Below, piece after piece: positions 32,384 to 41,397 of a DNA stretch of 64,000 nucleotides (positions within the stretch are counted from its first letter, which is position 1; the number at the start of each line of letters is the position of its first letter). The notes below the pieces were generated by a model, which worked only from the letters and a program-made list of their open reading frames with translations, was not told the origin of the DNA and ran no database searches. This DNA is from Muribaculaceae bacterium (GTDB lineage: Bacteria; Bacteroidota; Bacteroidia; Bacteroidales; Muribaculaceae): contig VSPD01000004.1 in the NCBI GenBank assembly GCA_009775125.1, positions 15,569-79,568 on the forward strand. The letters are read 5' to 3'. The translations under genes and the position numbers were made by a program.

Positions 32384-33463
32384 TCAGCGACGGGAGGCGG
32401 CGGGGAGGGTGCGGAGGAAATTGGAGAGCTGGGCGCCCATGATTTGATGCTGGGCGGCCGAAGGGTGCATGTCGGCGCCGTAGCCGAGATAGTCCATGTG
32501 CGGGAGGAAATTAAGGCAATAGGTGTTGGCGTCGCCGGCGGCGATGCGGGCAAATGCGGGGCGGATGTCGGCAAGCACTTCGGGGCTGAGCATACAGCCG
32601 GAGAGGAGCACGATGGCGGCGTCGGGATAGAGCGCGCGCAAGCGGCTGTGGAATTTGCTCATGGCCTGCTCGTAGAGGGCTATGTCGTAGTCGCCGAGCG
32701 AGGTGTCGTTGGTGCCGAGGTTGATGCAGATTATGTCGGGGGTGAACGACGAGTGGTCCCATCGGGTCGACGGGTCGTAGATAAGGGCGTTGTCGAATTC
32801 GAGCGGCATGGTGCCCCAGTCGCTGCCGGTGCGCGGGCCTGCATAGTTGCGGTATATGCCGATGCCGGAGCGGGCCACCACGTGGAAGTCGGCGTCAAGG
32901 TCGCGCGCGGCGAGATATGCGTAGGTGAGCGTATGGTTTTCGTTGTCGTAGCTGAAATGCTCGTATGGGTCGGTGGTTTCGGTACCGTAGCCGCAGGTGA
33001 TGCTGTTGCCGATAAACATTATTTTCGGTCCCGAGGGGCGCGTGGCCGGCAAGATGCGCGGTTTCTTGCCTTCGATGGCGAAGCCGCGCCATTGGGGATG
33101 CTTTTCGTAGCCTTCGATGGCGTAGGTGATACGAGCGCGGTGAGGACGCGACGCGGCGAGGCTGTCGGCAATTACGATTACAGAGTCGGATTCGGCAAAC
33201 ACCACTTTTTGCGGCGCGCCGCCGTCGATTTCCACCATGAATTTCCCTGCGCCGGGGTTTGCCTTCATAGCCAGACGCTCCCCTTCGAAATTTACAAGCG
33301 ATGTCACGCCGGGGTAATTGAAGCGCACATTGGCAGAGTCCTTTACGATTCTTCCCATGTATTCAATTTCGGGAGCAAGCGGAGAAATTTCCACTGTCTT
33401 TCGGCCGTAGGATGAACCGAAGGCCAGGGCAGCGGAAAGAATGATTAACGATAAAGTTCGCAT
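32384..33463 (-). CDS. SGNH/GDSL esterase with N-terminal beta domain (CE2-like)
   Basis: A 359-residue exported esterase (signal MRTLSLIILSAALAFGSSYG). Residues about 30-135 form a jelly-roll like the CE2 acetyl-xylan esterase accessory domain. The SGNH domain follows: FIGNSITCGYG with the catalytic Ser, ARSGIG with the Gly, LGTNDTS with the Asn, and DMHPSAAQH with Asp and His. CE2 enzymes remove acetyl groups from xylan or glucomannan. An ATG three codons upstream (33472) is also possible. It follows sprE by 34-43 bases on the same strand, yet has no obvious link to T9SS. Confidence 0.85.
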   Translation of the reverse strand: MRTLSLIILSAALAFGSSYGRKTVEISPLAPEIEYMGRIVKDSANVRFNYPGVTSLVNFEGERLAMKANPGAGKFMVEIDGGAPQKVVFAESDSVIVIADSLAASRPHRARITYAIEGYEKHPQWRGFAIEGKKPRILPATRPSGPKIMFIGNSITCGYGTETTDPYEHFSYDNENHTLTYAYLAARDLDADFHVVARSGIGIYRNYAGPRTGSDWGTMPLEFDNALIYDPSTRWDHSSFTPDIICINLGTNDTSLGDYDIALYEQAMSKFHSRLRALYPDAAIVLLSGCMLSPEVLADIRPAFARIAAGDANTYCLNFLPHMDYLGYGADMHPSAAQHQIMGAQLSNFLRTLPAASRR

Positions 33464-33505
33464 TGTAAGCAAATGTTATTTTGGGTTATGATTGGTTATG
33501 ATTGG

Positions 33506-36500
33506 TTATTCGAGTAGCGGATCGTCGCCTTCGCTTCCCGGCTCGTAAGCGGGAGTGGGGGGATGTGTGGTAGTTGGGGGGTTGGGATGGGGGTATGTTG
33601 GGGAGGCGGGAAGTTGCGGAGTTGGAGAATTGGGAAGTTGAGGTGTTGACAACTCGTCATTAGTCATTTGTAATTCGTCATTAGTCTTGGGCGATTCGTC
33701 ATTCGAAGTCTGCCGATCGGCTTCGGCTTCCTCGGCTTCGGGGAGGGTTTCTATCTCCTCGGGCTGAAGAATTCCGTCTTGCGCATCGATATAGTTGTGC
33801 TCTTGCAGGAAACGGAAATAGTCGTCGAAAGAGCGGCCTTCGCGCAGGAGCGTGTCGAAGTTTTCCGCCGAAATAGCGATGGGATTCACACCGGCCGGCA
33901 ATTTGAAATCGGACGACGCGGCCATTACGGAGCGATAGTGGTTGAGCTCGCGCTTGTTGTCGAAGCCTTTTATCACCAGAAGGCCAAGACGGCCGAAATT
34001 CATCGGCTCGAGGTCGAAATCCTTCACCACGAACGAGCGGAAATTATGACGCGCCACCTGATAGAGCAATTCGTTGGCCGACACCTTGTCGGTGGGATAT
34101 ACGAGCACAAGAAGCTGCGGGTCGTCGTCGTTGATGGTGAAATTCACGTCGCCCTCGGCGGTGGCGGTGGAATCGTTGCCGAGGCGGATATCCCAGAGCA
34201 TGCCGCGGAGGTTTGCGCCCGACTCGGGGCTTTGAAGCTGACGGCCCTGCGCCATGCCTTTGAGCCATGCCGAGGCTATGGGGGTGATGTCGGTCGACGG
34301 GTAGCGGTCGAGCAGGTCGCGGAGCACGGCGTTGAATTTGTCGGGCTGCTTTTCCGTGACATATGCCAGGGCGTCGAGGAACATGAATTTGGGCATTATC
34401 TTCGAAAGCGGATATTGCTCCATCATCTGCTCGTAGGCGGCATGCACCTCGGCATTGCGGTTGTCGAGGTAAGCCTGCCATGTGCGGTCGTAGAGCTGCT
34501 GCTGGCGCGTGTCCATTTGTTTGAGATTCTCGATATAATTGGGGTCGCGCATAGCCAGGCCGTATTTCGAGTCGGGGAAATCCGTGAGGATAAGTTTGCG
34601 CCAGATTTCGGCGTCGGCGGCCCGGCCTTGGCGCATCGCCATAAGATACATATTATAATATACGTCGAGGCGATATACATTGTCGGGGTAGTCCTTCAAC
34701 AGGCGGTCGAATTCGGCGGAGGCGGCCGGGAAGTCGTCGAGTTTGTCTTTGAGAATCACACCCATGTTGTAGAGCCCTTCCTGGATTATCTCGTTGGACT
34801 GAGCCTTTTCTTCGGGTGTGAACGGAATCTGAGCGAGGTAATATTCGGGGTTATGCGGGTCGGAAGCGGCCTCGGCGGCCTTTGCGTCTTCGGCCTTTTC
34901 TTCACCGGGAGCGTTTTCAGCCGACGCATCTGCATTTTCGGCGTCGGCATCTTCGGTGTCGGCATCGAAATCGGCGGTGTTGAACGTCGACTTGTTGCGC
35001 CGGCGCCAGTCATCCTCGAGCTTGCGCGAGCCCCAGCGCTTCTGGAACTCGGTTTTGCCGGAATTGCGCGTGGTGGTGTTGTAGAAATACCATGAATTGT
35101 CGGTATTTATCGAAAACTCACGGTTGTTGTTATCTTGCAGAGTGTTTCCCTGGGCCTGCTGCTGAGCCATATATTCCTCGCGGCGGGCTTCGTCGGCCTC
35201 TTTCTTCTCTTTTTCTTTGAGGTCTTTGATTATCTTGTCGATTACCTTTTCGAGCTCTGCCTCGGGCATTTCCGACAGGCGCAGGAGCGAATCTTGCAGG
35301 TTCACATTCTGCGAGTACACGGCAAGCTCGTCGAGCACGTCGGAGCGGCGTTTGAGCAGCGCATAGTCGGGGTAGGTCTCCGGGAGCAGGGGCACGGCCT
35401 CGGCGAAACATGGCTGGGCCTTCTCATAGTCGCGGCGGGCATAATAGATTTTGCCGAGCGTGATCTGCGATATAGCCTTGTCGATGCCCGACCGCGTGGA
35501 TTTCTCCGCGGCAAGGATATAGTTTTCAATGGCATGCGCGGTGTCGCCTCTCGACAGGTAGAGGTTGCCGATGGCGTAATACACCTGGTCGAGATAGTCC
35601 TTGTTGCGGTCGTAGCGGGTCATGCGGCGCAGGGCATTTACTTCTTTCTCTATGTCGGAGCCTGAAAACACCTCGCTCTGCTTTATGCGGGCGTTGAATT
35701 TGGTGCGGTAGGATGCCGAAGAGGCTCCTCCGGCGTCGCCAAAGGCTTTGTATGCTTTTTCTTTCTCGCCTAAAAGGGAATACACCTGCCCGAGCAGAAA
35801 GCGCAACCGCGTCTTTTGCGCCCCGGAAGCGCCCTTTATCGCGTCGAGCAACAGCGGCACGGCTTTTTCATATTCCTTCGATTTTATGTAATAGTCGGCA
35901 TAGGTAAATGCATAGAGCGTGCGCAGGTCCGACGACGAAAGTTGGTCTTGCTTTATGCGGGTAAGGATAAGCTCGGCCTCATAGAGCCAGTCGAGCGACA
36001 CATAAGAACGCGCCTGCCAGAGCTTTGCCTCCGTCACCGTGGCCGGAAGCCATGTGAAATGCTTCGAGACATAGAAAAAGGTGGACGCCGCGCCGAGGAA
36101 ATCGCCGTTGAAATACTGGCTTCGGCCCATCAGCATCCACGAATTGTGGAGGAAAGGATTGTATTCGTCGCGTTTGAGCCAAGCCTTGTATTCCGGGTCG
36201 TTGCCCTTGCCGGCCTTGCGACGCGGTTTCTTTTTTATGGAACGTATCTGTATGGCTTTCTGCGCTTTCTCTATGCTTCGGGTGAAATCGCCCGAAGGCT
36301 GCGGAGCCTTGTCGTTGCTCTTGGCCTCGATGGGGTGCATGAGCACGAGTTGCGAATAATCGTCCTCATAGTTGCGCTCCATAGCGCCGAGCGTTTCCTT
36401 AAAATGGGTGTCGCCGTTGTAGTGGATATTATATCGGGTGATAAAAGCCGTGTACTGCCGGGCGGCGGCGGTATTCTTCTTCTGAGCGTTGCAACCCGAT

Positions 36501-36580
36501 AGCGACATGGCCATGATAAGCCCTGCCACCAAATAAAGATATGTCGAAAAACGGGTTGTCACAATATCACGCGCAATCAT
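33506..36580 (-). CDS. SprE/PorW-type TPR lipoprotein of the type IX secretion system
   Basis: A 1024-residue lipoprotein (AMSLSGC lipobox at about residue 30) with TPR-like helical repeats over much of residues 100-430 and 590-800. A charged linker (about 440-480 and 545-585, rich in Glu/Ala/Asp) separates the two halves. Flavobacterium SprE and Porphyromonas PorW share this plan; PorW links the inner-ring PorK/PorN complex to the translocon. Late in the protein is a compact block (about 850-940, VVKDFDLEPMNFGRLGLLVIKGF). The last 65 residues are odd: TNDELQMTNDELSTPQLPNS onward is a translation of spacer-type repeats. The assignment is by architecture rather than by a diagnostic motif. Confidence 0.8.
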   Translation of the reverse strand: MIARDIVTTRFSTYLYLVAGLIMAMSLSGCNAQKKNTAAARQYTAFITRYNIHYNGDTHFKETLGAMERNYEDDYSQLVLMHPIEAKSNDKAPQPSGDFTRSIEKAQKAIQIRSIKKKPRRKAGKGNDPEYKAWLKRDEYNPFLHNSWMLMGRSQYFNGDFLGAASTFFYVSKHFTWLPATVTEAKLWQARSYVSLDWLYEAELILTRIKQDQLSSSDLRTLYAFTYADYYIKSKEYEKAVPLLLDAIKGASGAQKTRLRFLLGQVYSLLGEKEKAYKAFGDAGGASSASYRTKFNARIKQSEVFSGSDIEKEVNALRRMTRYDRNKDYLDQVYYAIGNLYLSRGDTAHAIENYILAAEKSTRSGIDKAISQITLGKIYYARRDYEKAQPCFAEAVPLLPETYPDYALLKRRSDVLDELAVYSQNVNLQDSLLRLSEMPEAELEKVIDKIIKDLKEKEKKEADEARREEYMAQQQAQGNTLQDNNNREFSINTDNSWYFYNTTTRNSGKTEFQKRWGSRKLEDDWRRRNKSTFNTADFDADTEDADAENADASAENAPGEEKAEDAKAAEAASDPHNPEYYLAQIPFTPEEKAQSNEIIQEGLYNMGVILKDKLDDFPAASAEFDRLLKDYPDNVYRLDVYYNMYLMAMRQGRAADAEIWRKLILTDFPDSKYGLAMRDPNYIENLKQMDTRQQQLYDRTWQAYLDNRNAEVHAAYEQMMEQYPLSKIMPKFMFLDALAYVTEKQPDKFNAVLRDLLDRYPSTDITPIASAWLKGMAQGRQLQSPESGANLRGMLWDIRLGNDSTATAEGDVNFTINDDDPQLLVLVYPTDKVSANELLYQVARHNFRSFVVKDFDLEPMNFGRLGLLVIKGFDNKRELNHYRSVMAASSDFKLPAGVNPIAISAENFDTLLREGRSFDDYFRFLQEHNYIDAQDGILQPEEIETLPEAEEAEADRQTSNDESPKTNDELQMTNDELSTPQLPNSPTPQLPASPTYPHPNPPTTTHPPTPAYEPGSEGDDPLLE

Positions 36581-36654
36581 TCGCGCACACGCGCATTATA
36601 ATATATGTAACGCGATTTAGCCCGTTTTATTTTGTCGCGGAAAAAATTTTGCCC

Positions 36655-37632
36655 TTACATGGCTATTGCCACTATGTAGCCGGCGTAGAGCCCGACCAGG
36701 ATAAAGCCCATCCACCGCGGGATGGTGTGGTCGCGCCGCAAGGTCGAGAACAGCAGAAGCAGCAGCGACGCCCCCACAAGCACGCCATAGTCGAAGAAAC
36801 TGATACGGCCGCAGTTAAGCGGACGAATCGACGCGCAGGTGCCGATTACAAAGAGGATGTCGAAGATGCACGACCCGATAAGATTGCCGATGGCAAGGCC
36901 GGTCTGCCCTTTCATCGCGGCTATTACCGATGTGGCAGCGTCGGGCAGCGAACTGCCCACGGCCACGATGGTAAGGCCCACGAGAGCCTCCGACATGCCG
37001 GCTTTGAGCGCGATGCCCGAAGCCCCGTCCACTATCCACTGGCCGCCGAGCACCAAAGCGCCGAGGCCCGCGACAATATATATGGCCGCAAGCCAGGGCC
37101 GCATTGTCTTTGCCGGTTTTTGCACGGCGGTGGCGGCCGGAGCCGGAGATGCCGGAGCCTGCACGCGGGCCGACTGCAAGGTAAATGCCATGAATATGGC
37201 AAAGAAACAGAGCATGACCAGGCCGTCGGAACGGTCGATGCGGTCGAGTGCCGCGCCGTCGATAAGGCGGTCGTCGCCAAAGAAAAATATCACAAGGGCG
37301 GCCAGGAAAAGCAACGGCAGGTTGCATTTCAACGAGTTGCGGTCCACCACCACGGGGCGCACTATCGCCGTGAGGCCTATGGCACACAGCATATCGAAGA
37401 TGCCTGCGCCGACAACATCGCCAAGCGCAAGCTGGCTTTTGCCTCCCATCGTCGAAAACAGGCACACGGCAAGGTCGGGAGCCGACGAGCCGAACGCCAC
37501 AATCGTAAGGCCTATCACAAGGCCCGATATATTCATTTTCTTTGCCACGGCCACAGCGCCGTCGGTCACAAGATTACCGCCGATTATCAGCAGGGCGAGG
37601 CCCACTACCAGGAAAATTATGTCGTGCAGCAT
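36655..37632 (-). CDS. Ca2+/Na+ exchanger, CaCA family (YrbG-like)
   Basis: A 325-residue inner membrane exchanger with two inverted five-helix halves. The ATG at 37632 (MLHDIIFLVVGLALLIIGGN) is preferred; 17 upstream residues are not hydrophobic. The alpha repeats read VAFGSSAPDLAVCL and VAVGSSLPDAATSV, so the family glutamate of GTSxPE is Asp in both halves. The partner motifs are LALGDVVGAGIFD and LAIGNLIGSCIFD, with the first Asn also Asp. These replacements keep the charge but may change ion choice. It lies 75 bases upstream of sprE on the same strand, without a clear terminator between them. Confidence 0.88.
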   Translation of the reverse strand: MLHDIIFLVVGLALLIIGGNLVTDGAVAVAKKMNISGLVIGLTIVAFGSSAPDLAVCLFSTMGGKSQLALGDVVGAGIFDMLCAIGLTAIVRPVVVDRNSLKCNLPLLFLAALVIFFFGDDRLIDGAALDRIDRSDGLVMLCFFAIFMAFTLQSARVQAPASPAPAATAVQKPAKTMRPWLAAIYIVAGLGALVLGGQWIVDGASGIALKAGMSEALVGLTIVAVGSSLPDAATSVIAAMKGQTGLAIGNLIGSCIFDILFVIGTCASIRPLNCGRISFFDYGVLVGASLLLLLFSTLRRDHTIPRWMGFILVGLYAGYIVAIAM

Positions 37633-37693
37633 AGTTACATCCCTTTCATTAAACAGTTTGGAATATAACGCGCCCCGCCCCATGTTTGTTTAC

Positions 37694-37718
37694 AAAAAAA
37701 CTCCGCCGTGGCGGAGTT
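37694..37718 (-). terminator. Intrinsic terminator of the SIMPL gene
   Basis: On the minus strand ACTCCGCC-CAC-GGCGGAGT is followed by a run of seven T. It starts 17 bases after the SIMPL stop codon. A textbook Rho-independent terminator. Confidence 0.85.
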
Positions 37719-37735
37719 TGCAAAGAGGGACGTTG

Positions 37736-38437
37736 TCAGTCTTCGATAAAATAGTCGATGTATGTCACCACACGCACTTTCTTTATAAACGGCGTGTAGG
37801 GGTCGCGGTCCTCGATCGAGAACTGTCCCTGCTGGGCCGTTTTGATTTTGCCTATCTTCGAGCCGGAGTCGGCGGCAAACTTGTTGGCAGCCTCGCGTGC
37901 ATTCTTCGTGGCGTCGGCAATCATGTCGGGCTTGATGGAATTCAGCTCTGTATATTCATAGATAGTCCGGTTGTTCCAGTTATCGGGCGACACGGCGATG
38001 CCTTGCTTTATAATCTCGCCCTGATTGTTGATGAGGCGACGCACAAGGTCGACTTGCTCGGATGTGACGGTGACAGTGCCCGTTATATTATATCGGTAGA
38101 GGGGCGCGTTCGACGAGTAACGGTCGGCTTGGTTGTCGGTAACGGCACCGGCGCCGGTGGAATACTCCTCGGCGGTGAGGCCGTTCGACGTAAGATATTT
38201 GATTATCACATTGTTGTTTGTCTGCATCTGCGAGTAGAGCGATGGCAGGTCGTTGCCGACAAGGGTGTATGAGATGGGCCATGTCACTTTGTTGGCCTTG
38301 ACCTCACGCTCGGAGAGGCCACGCACCGTCACCACGCGTGAATTGTCGGAAACGCGCACTATGCCGCTTCTTATAGCCAGGCCGAGAGCCAGCAGGCCAA
38401 GGGCTATCAACAGTGAGGGAATGATTGCTTTTTTCAT
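37736..38437 (-). CDS. SIMPL-domain (DUF541) periplasmic protein
   Basis: A 233-residue exported or membrane-anchored protein: one N-terminal hydrophobic helix (SLLIALGLLALGLAI) and then the SIMPL/DUF541 fold (about 35-230), with VVTVRGLSEREVKANKVTW, and later REAANKFAADSGSKIGKIKT. The family includes BP26 of Brucella and forms channel-like oligomers; its function is unclear, with links to oxidative stress in E. coli YggE. It is a single gene with its own terminator. Confidence 0.88.
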   Translation of the reverse strand: MKKAIIPSLLIALGLLALGLAIRSGIVRVSDNSRVVTVRGLSEREVKANKVTWPISYTLVGNDLPSLYSQMQTNNNVIIKYLTSNGLTAEEYSTGAGAVTDNQADRYSSNAPLYRYNITGTVTVTSEQVDLVRRLINNQGEIIKQGIAVSPDNWNNRTIYEYTELNSIKPDMIADATKNAREAANKFAADSGSKIGKIKTAQQGQFSIEDRDPYTPFIKKVRVVTYIDYFIED

Positions 38438-38510
38438 AAATAAACTTGAACAGTGGGGTTGAATAAGTATAAACTATAATTTTGTCGTAAGAGACCGTTA
38501 ATGCTTTGTG

Positions 38511-38851
38511 TGTAGGGACGCACGGCTCAAATAAGTGCATATCACAGAATCGCGTAGCGATTCAAGAGAGTAGCCGTGGGTGAGGGAGTGGCGAAGCAAC
38601 GACCGAACCCACGGAAAAATGGTGTCGGCAACCGGAGATTTGGAGCGGAGGCCGGCCGGAGCGTTCGATTATGCCAACCGTGGTGCAGAACGCTACGCTG
38701 TCGCTCGCTCCAATACTACGGATGATGCTAATGCCGATACCCGGGGTTACGCTATCGCTCCACCCCGGGCTACTTTCTTGAAGCGCTACGCGCTTCTCCT
38801 TCAAGGCGATAGCTTATTTGAACCGCATTGCACGAGCCGTGCGTCCCTACA
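38511..38851. repeat. Family B REPIN whose interior is a family D element
   Basis: The left REP is cut after TGTAGGGACGCACGGCTC (38511-38528) and the right one begins CACGAGCCGTGCG (38831-38851). Between them lies a family D element (38529-38830) beginning AAATAAG and ending CTTATTTGAACCGCATTG. Its hairpins include GAATCGC-GTA-GCGATTC, CCGTGGGT/ACCCACGG, CCCGGGG/CCCCGGG and GAAGCGC-TAC-GCGCTTC. No gene is seen in this spacer. Confidence 0.8.
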
Positions 38852-38873
38852 CCGTGATTAATTTTCTTCAAGG

Positions 38874-39347
38874 TTAAAATTCCACGAAAGCCAGGGGAAG
38901 AAGGGCCTTCACCGACTCAACCTCGATCACACTTTTGGCGCCGGCAAGGAGCACGGGCACATTCGTGCCGGCAAGTGTCTCGTATTCGAGCAACGCCTGG
39001 CGGCACGCGCCGCAGGGAGCGGTGGGACTGTCGGTGAACTCGCCGTTGGTGCCGCGAGCGGCCACTGCAATCTTCACAAACTTGGCATCGGGATAGCGTG
39101 CATGGGCATAGAAACATGCCGACCGCTCGGCGCACGTTCCCGAGGGATACGCCACATTCTCCTGATTGGCGCCGGTGACAATCTCTCCGTTGGAGAGAAG
39201 GATGGCGGCGCCGACACGGAAGCGGCTGTAAGGCGCGTAAGAGTTGTCGGTCATGGCCGCGGCCATTCCCACGAGATTGGCATCCTCGGGCGAAAGCTCG
39301 GCGTAGTCCATCTCTTTCACTTTGGTCACAATGTCATATTCTTTCAT
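38874..39347 (-). CDS. cdd: Cytidine deaminase
   Basis: A 157-residue homotetrameric-type zinc deaminase for cytidine and deoxycytidine salvage. The catalytic motif CAERSACFYAHA holds the first Cys ligand and proton-shuttle Glu, and PCGACRQALLEYE the other two Cys ligands. SRFRVGAAIL and GANQENVAYPSG are substrate-binding segments. Length fits the short form. Monocistronic, between a REP block and the Asp/Lys-rich periplasmic gene. Confidence 0.95.
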   Translation of the reverse strand: MKEYDIVTKVKEMDYAELSPEDANLVGMAAAMTDNSYAPYSRFRVGAAILLSNGEIVTGANQENVAYPSGTCAERSACFYAHARYPDAKFVKIAVAARGTNGEFTDSPTAPCGACRQALLEYETLAGTNVPVLLAGAKSVIEVESVKALLPLAFVEF

Positions 39348-39430
39348 GGCTTCGTAATTAGAGGCTCTTGCCCAAAGGCCACTACCCTTGCATGAGAATA
39401 GTGGCCCCGTGGCTGTTTATTGCAATATCG

Positions 39431-40012
39431 TTATTTTTTAGTATTGTCTTTGGCCTTGTTTTTCTCGACGCGGGCTTTCATGTCCTTCTGACGGCGGCCG
39501 TCGCGGGTGGCTTTGAGTTCCTTGCCGCGGGGACCGTCGGGGCGACGCGAGCACATGTCGCCGTGGTGTCCCCTCATATCGCGGCCGCCACGCATCTGGT
39601 CGGGCATCATCACGATATTTTCAAGGAAAACGGTATATTGGTCGGGGGTGAGGATTTCCTTCACTTTCTTCACATACTCGCGGCGGTCCATCCTGCCGTG
39701 GCCCTTGCGGCCTTTGACCTTGCAGCCCTTGTTGACGCATGCCGAGTCGGCGCATTGCTTGGGAGCCATGGCTGCGTTGAGCGAATCCATGCGCGCCTGC
39801 TGGCCCATGTCGAGAAGGATGCCCTCGAAAGCGAAATCGGTAAATTTCTGAGGACGGTACATTTTGTCGGAGGCACGATTGTCAGTGGCGGCACATGCGG
39901 CGGCATTTCCCTCGGGGCACACTTGTCGTCCGTTGGGGCAGTTGTTATCCTGAGCGAAGGCCTGCACGGCACACACGCCGGCGAGAGCCATTGCTATAAT
40001 TGTCTTTTTCAT
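39431..40012 (-). CDS. Small exported basic protein, CpxP/Spy- or DUF4890-like
   Basis: A 193-residue exported protein (signal MKKTIIAMALAGVCAVQAFAQ). The centre has LTPDQYTVFLENIVMMP, similar to the LTxxQ helix of CpxP/Spy-type periplasmic chaperones and to the DUF4890 group in Bacteroidales. It also has six cysteines in the N-terminal half (NCPNGRQVC, CADSACVNKGC), which may form disulfides or bind metal. The C-terminus is strongly basic. A role in envelope stress is plausible but inferred. Confidence 0.6.
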   Translation of the reverse strand: MKKTIIAMALAGVCAVQAFAQDNNCPNGRQVCPEGNAAACAATDNRASDKMYRPQKFTDFAFEGILLDMGQQARMDSLNAAMAPKQCADSACVNKGCKVKGRKGHGRMDRREYVKKVKEILTPDQYTVFLENIVMMPDQMRGGRDMRGHHGDMCSRRPDGPRGKELKATRDGRRQKDMKARVEKNKAKDNTKK

Positions 40013-40165
40013 TGTTCTTTCCTTTCTTTATTATAAGTTGTTTTTGTAGCGCTTACATTTATAAAGACAACCGCCGGGCCAAAAGGTTTATTCCCTCGAA
40101 AGCAAGAAAATACTTAAAAAATCCTAACGGTTCGGCTCTACAAAGCCATTTCCTCGCCGTTTTTC

Positions 40166-40196
40166 TTGTTTTCACAAAAGCAAATTCATAAATTTG
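40166..40196 (+). promoter_or_regulatory. Promoter of ruvA
   Basis: TTG at 40166-40168, a 20-base spacer, then TAAATTTG at 40189-40196. The ATG follows 20 bases on, so the leader is very short. Confidence 0.75.
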
Positions 40197-40216
40197 CGTA
40201 TAAAAACCGACAACCG

Positions 40217-40807
40217 ATGATAGAATATATAACCGGCAAACTGGCCGCCATCACTCCGGCCACCGCGGTGATAGAAACCGCCGGCGGAGTAGCCTACCTG
40301 CTCAACATCACCCTTCCCGTCTACACCGCCCTCGAAGGGCAGCCACAGGCACGCCTCTACGTGCATGAGTCCATACGCGACGACGCATGGGTGCTCTTCG
40401 GCTTCCTCGACGAGCGCGAGCGCGAGCTTTTCCGCGCCCTCGTAGGCGTGTCGGGCGTGGGCGCCATGACAGCCCGGGTAATCCTCTCATCCATCCCCGC
40501 ACCCGAATTGGAGACAGTGATAGCCTCCGGCGACCATGCCCGCCTCAAAAACGTGAAAGGCATAGGCGTAAAGACCGCCCAGCGCATCATCGTCGACCTC
40601 AAAGACAAAATAAAGCCCACCGATGCCGACGGCATCCTGCCCTTGCAGCCCGAAATACGCAACACCCGCTTCGACGACGCCCTCGACGCCCTCGTGGCCC
40701 TCGGCTTCCCCCGCCCCGCCAGCCAGAAAGTGCTAAAAAAAATCTTCGACGCCGACCCCGCCGCCAAAGTCGAGACCGCCATCAAGCAAGCCTTCTCCAT
40801 GCTCTGA
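40217..40807 (+). CDS. ruvA: Holliday junction branch migration subunit RuvA
   Basis: A 196-residue DNA-binding subunit of the RuvAB motor. The ATG at 40217 (MIEYITGKLA) is correct; the upstream frame includes the promoter. An OB fold covers 1-65, followed by two helix-hairpin-helix motifs (VSGVGAMTARVILSS and VKGIGVKTAQRIIVDLKDK), a flexible acidic linker, and the C-terminal RuvB-contacting domain (DALDALVALGFPRPASQKVL). ruvB is not adjacent. In many Bacteroidota ruvA lies upstream of sprA/sov, as here. Confidence 0.96.
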   Translation: MIEYITGKLAAITPATAVIETAGGVAYLLNITLPVYTALEGQPQARLYVHESIRDDAWVLFGFLDERERELFRALVGVSGVGAMTARVILSSIPAPELETVIASGDHARLKNVKGIGVKTAQRIIVDLKDKIKPTDADGILPLQPEIRNTRFDDALDALVALGFPRPASQKVLKKIFDADPAAKVETAIKQAFSML

Positions 40808-40818
40808 CCGCGCTCCGG

Positions 40819-41280
40819 TTTTATTACCGCCGTAATTATTACCGCGGTGACAAAACGCAAATAATCCGGGTCAAGCCGTAATTACGGTGCATTGCGTCTC
40901 CGTTAGGAGACAAATATTGTAGCGCAGGGCGACAGCCCTGGGGGCGTGGATGTTATTTATTATGGTGTTGGAGCGGAGCCTGCCGGAGCGTTCGATAACA
41001 CCAACCGTGGTGCAGAACGCTACGCTGCCGCTCGCTCCGATACCACTATGAACCAACCTCAACATACCGGGGGTTCCGCTATCGCTTCACCCCCGGCTAC
41101 ATTCTTGAATCGCTACGCGATTTCATGCACCGCATTTTCGGCTTGTGCCGGGCTTATAGGAGCCTGACAAAGTCTTGTCTCTAATTTGTCCTTTGCCATA
41201 CCCTGACAGATTGAATCCCAAACGCCTTAGTGTTCTCCTATAAATTTTATTACCGCCGTAATTATTACCGTGGTGACAAA
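40819..41280. repeat. Family D element between 36-bp direct repeats, upstream of sprA
   Basis: A 36-bp direct repeat starting TTTTATTACCGCC lies at 40819-40854 and 41245-41280 with one mismatch. Between them is a family D copy (about 40900-41165) with CAGGGC-GACA-GCCCTG, GAGCGTTC and GAATCGC-TAC-GCGAT hairpins. The repeat ends CGGTGACAAA, and the second copy continues into an AT-rich region with a perfect TTTTATTATT-CA-AATAATAAAA palindrome (41295-41316). No gene is visible up to 41397. Confidence 0.75.
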
Positions 41281-41397
41281 GTTACAAATTATAATTTTAT
41301 TATTCAAATAATAAAATACTCCCGGACGCAGACACACAATAAACACGCGGGGGTGTACGTTATTATTGGTGCCGGCTTATTTGCGGCGTCTTGAAAA

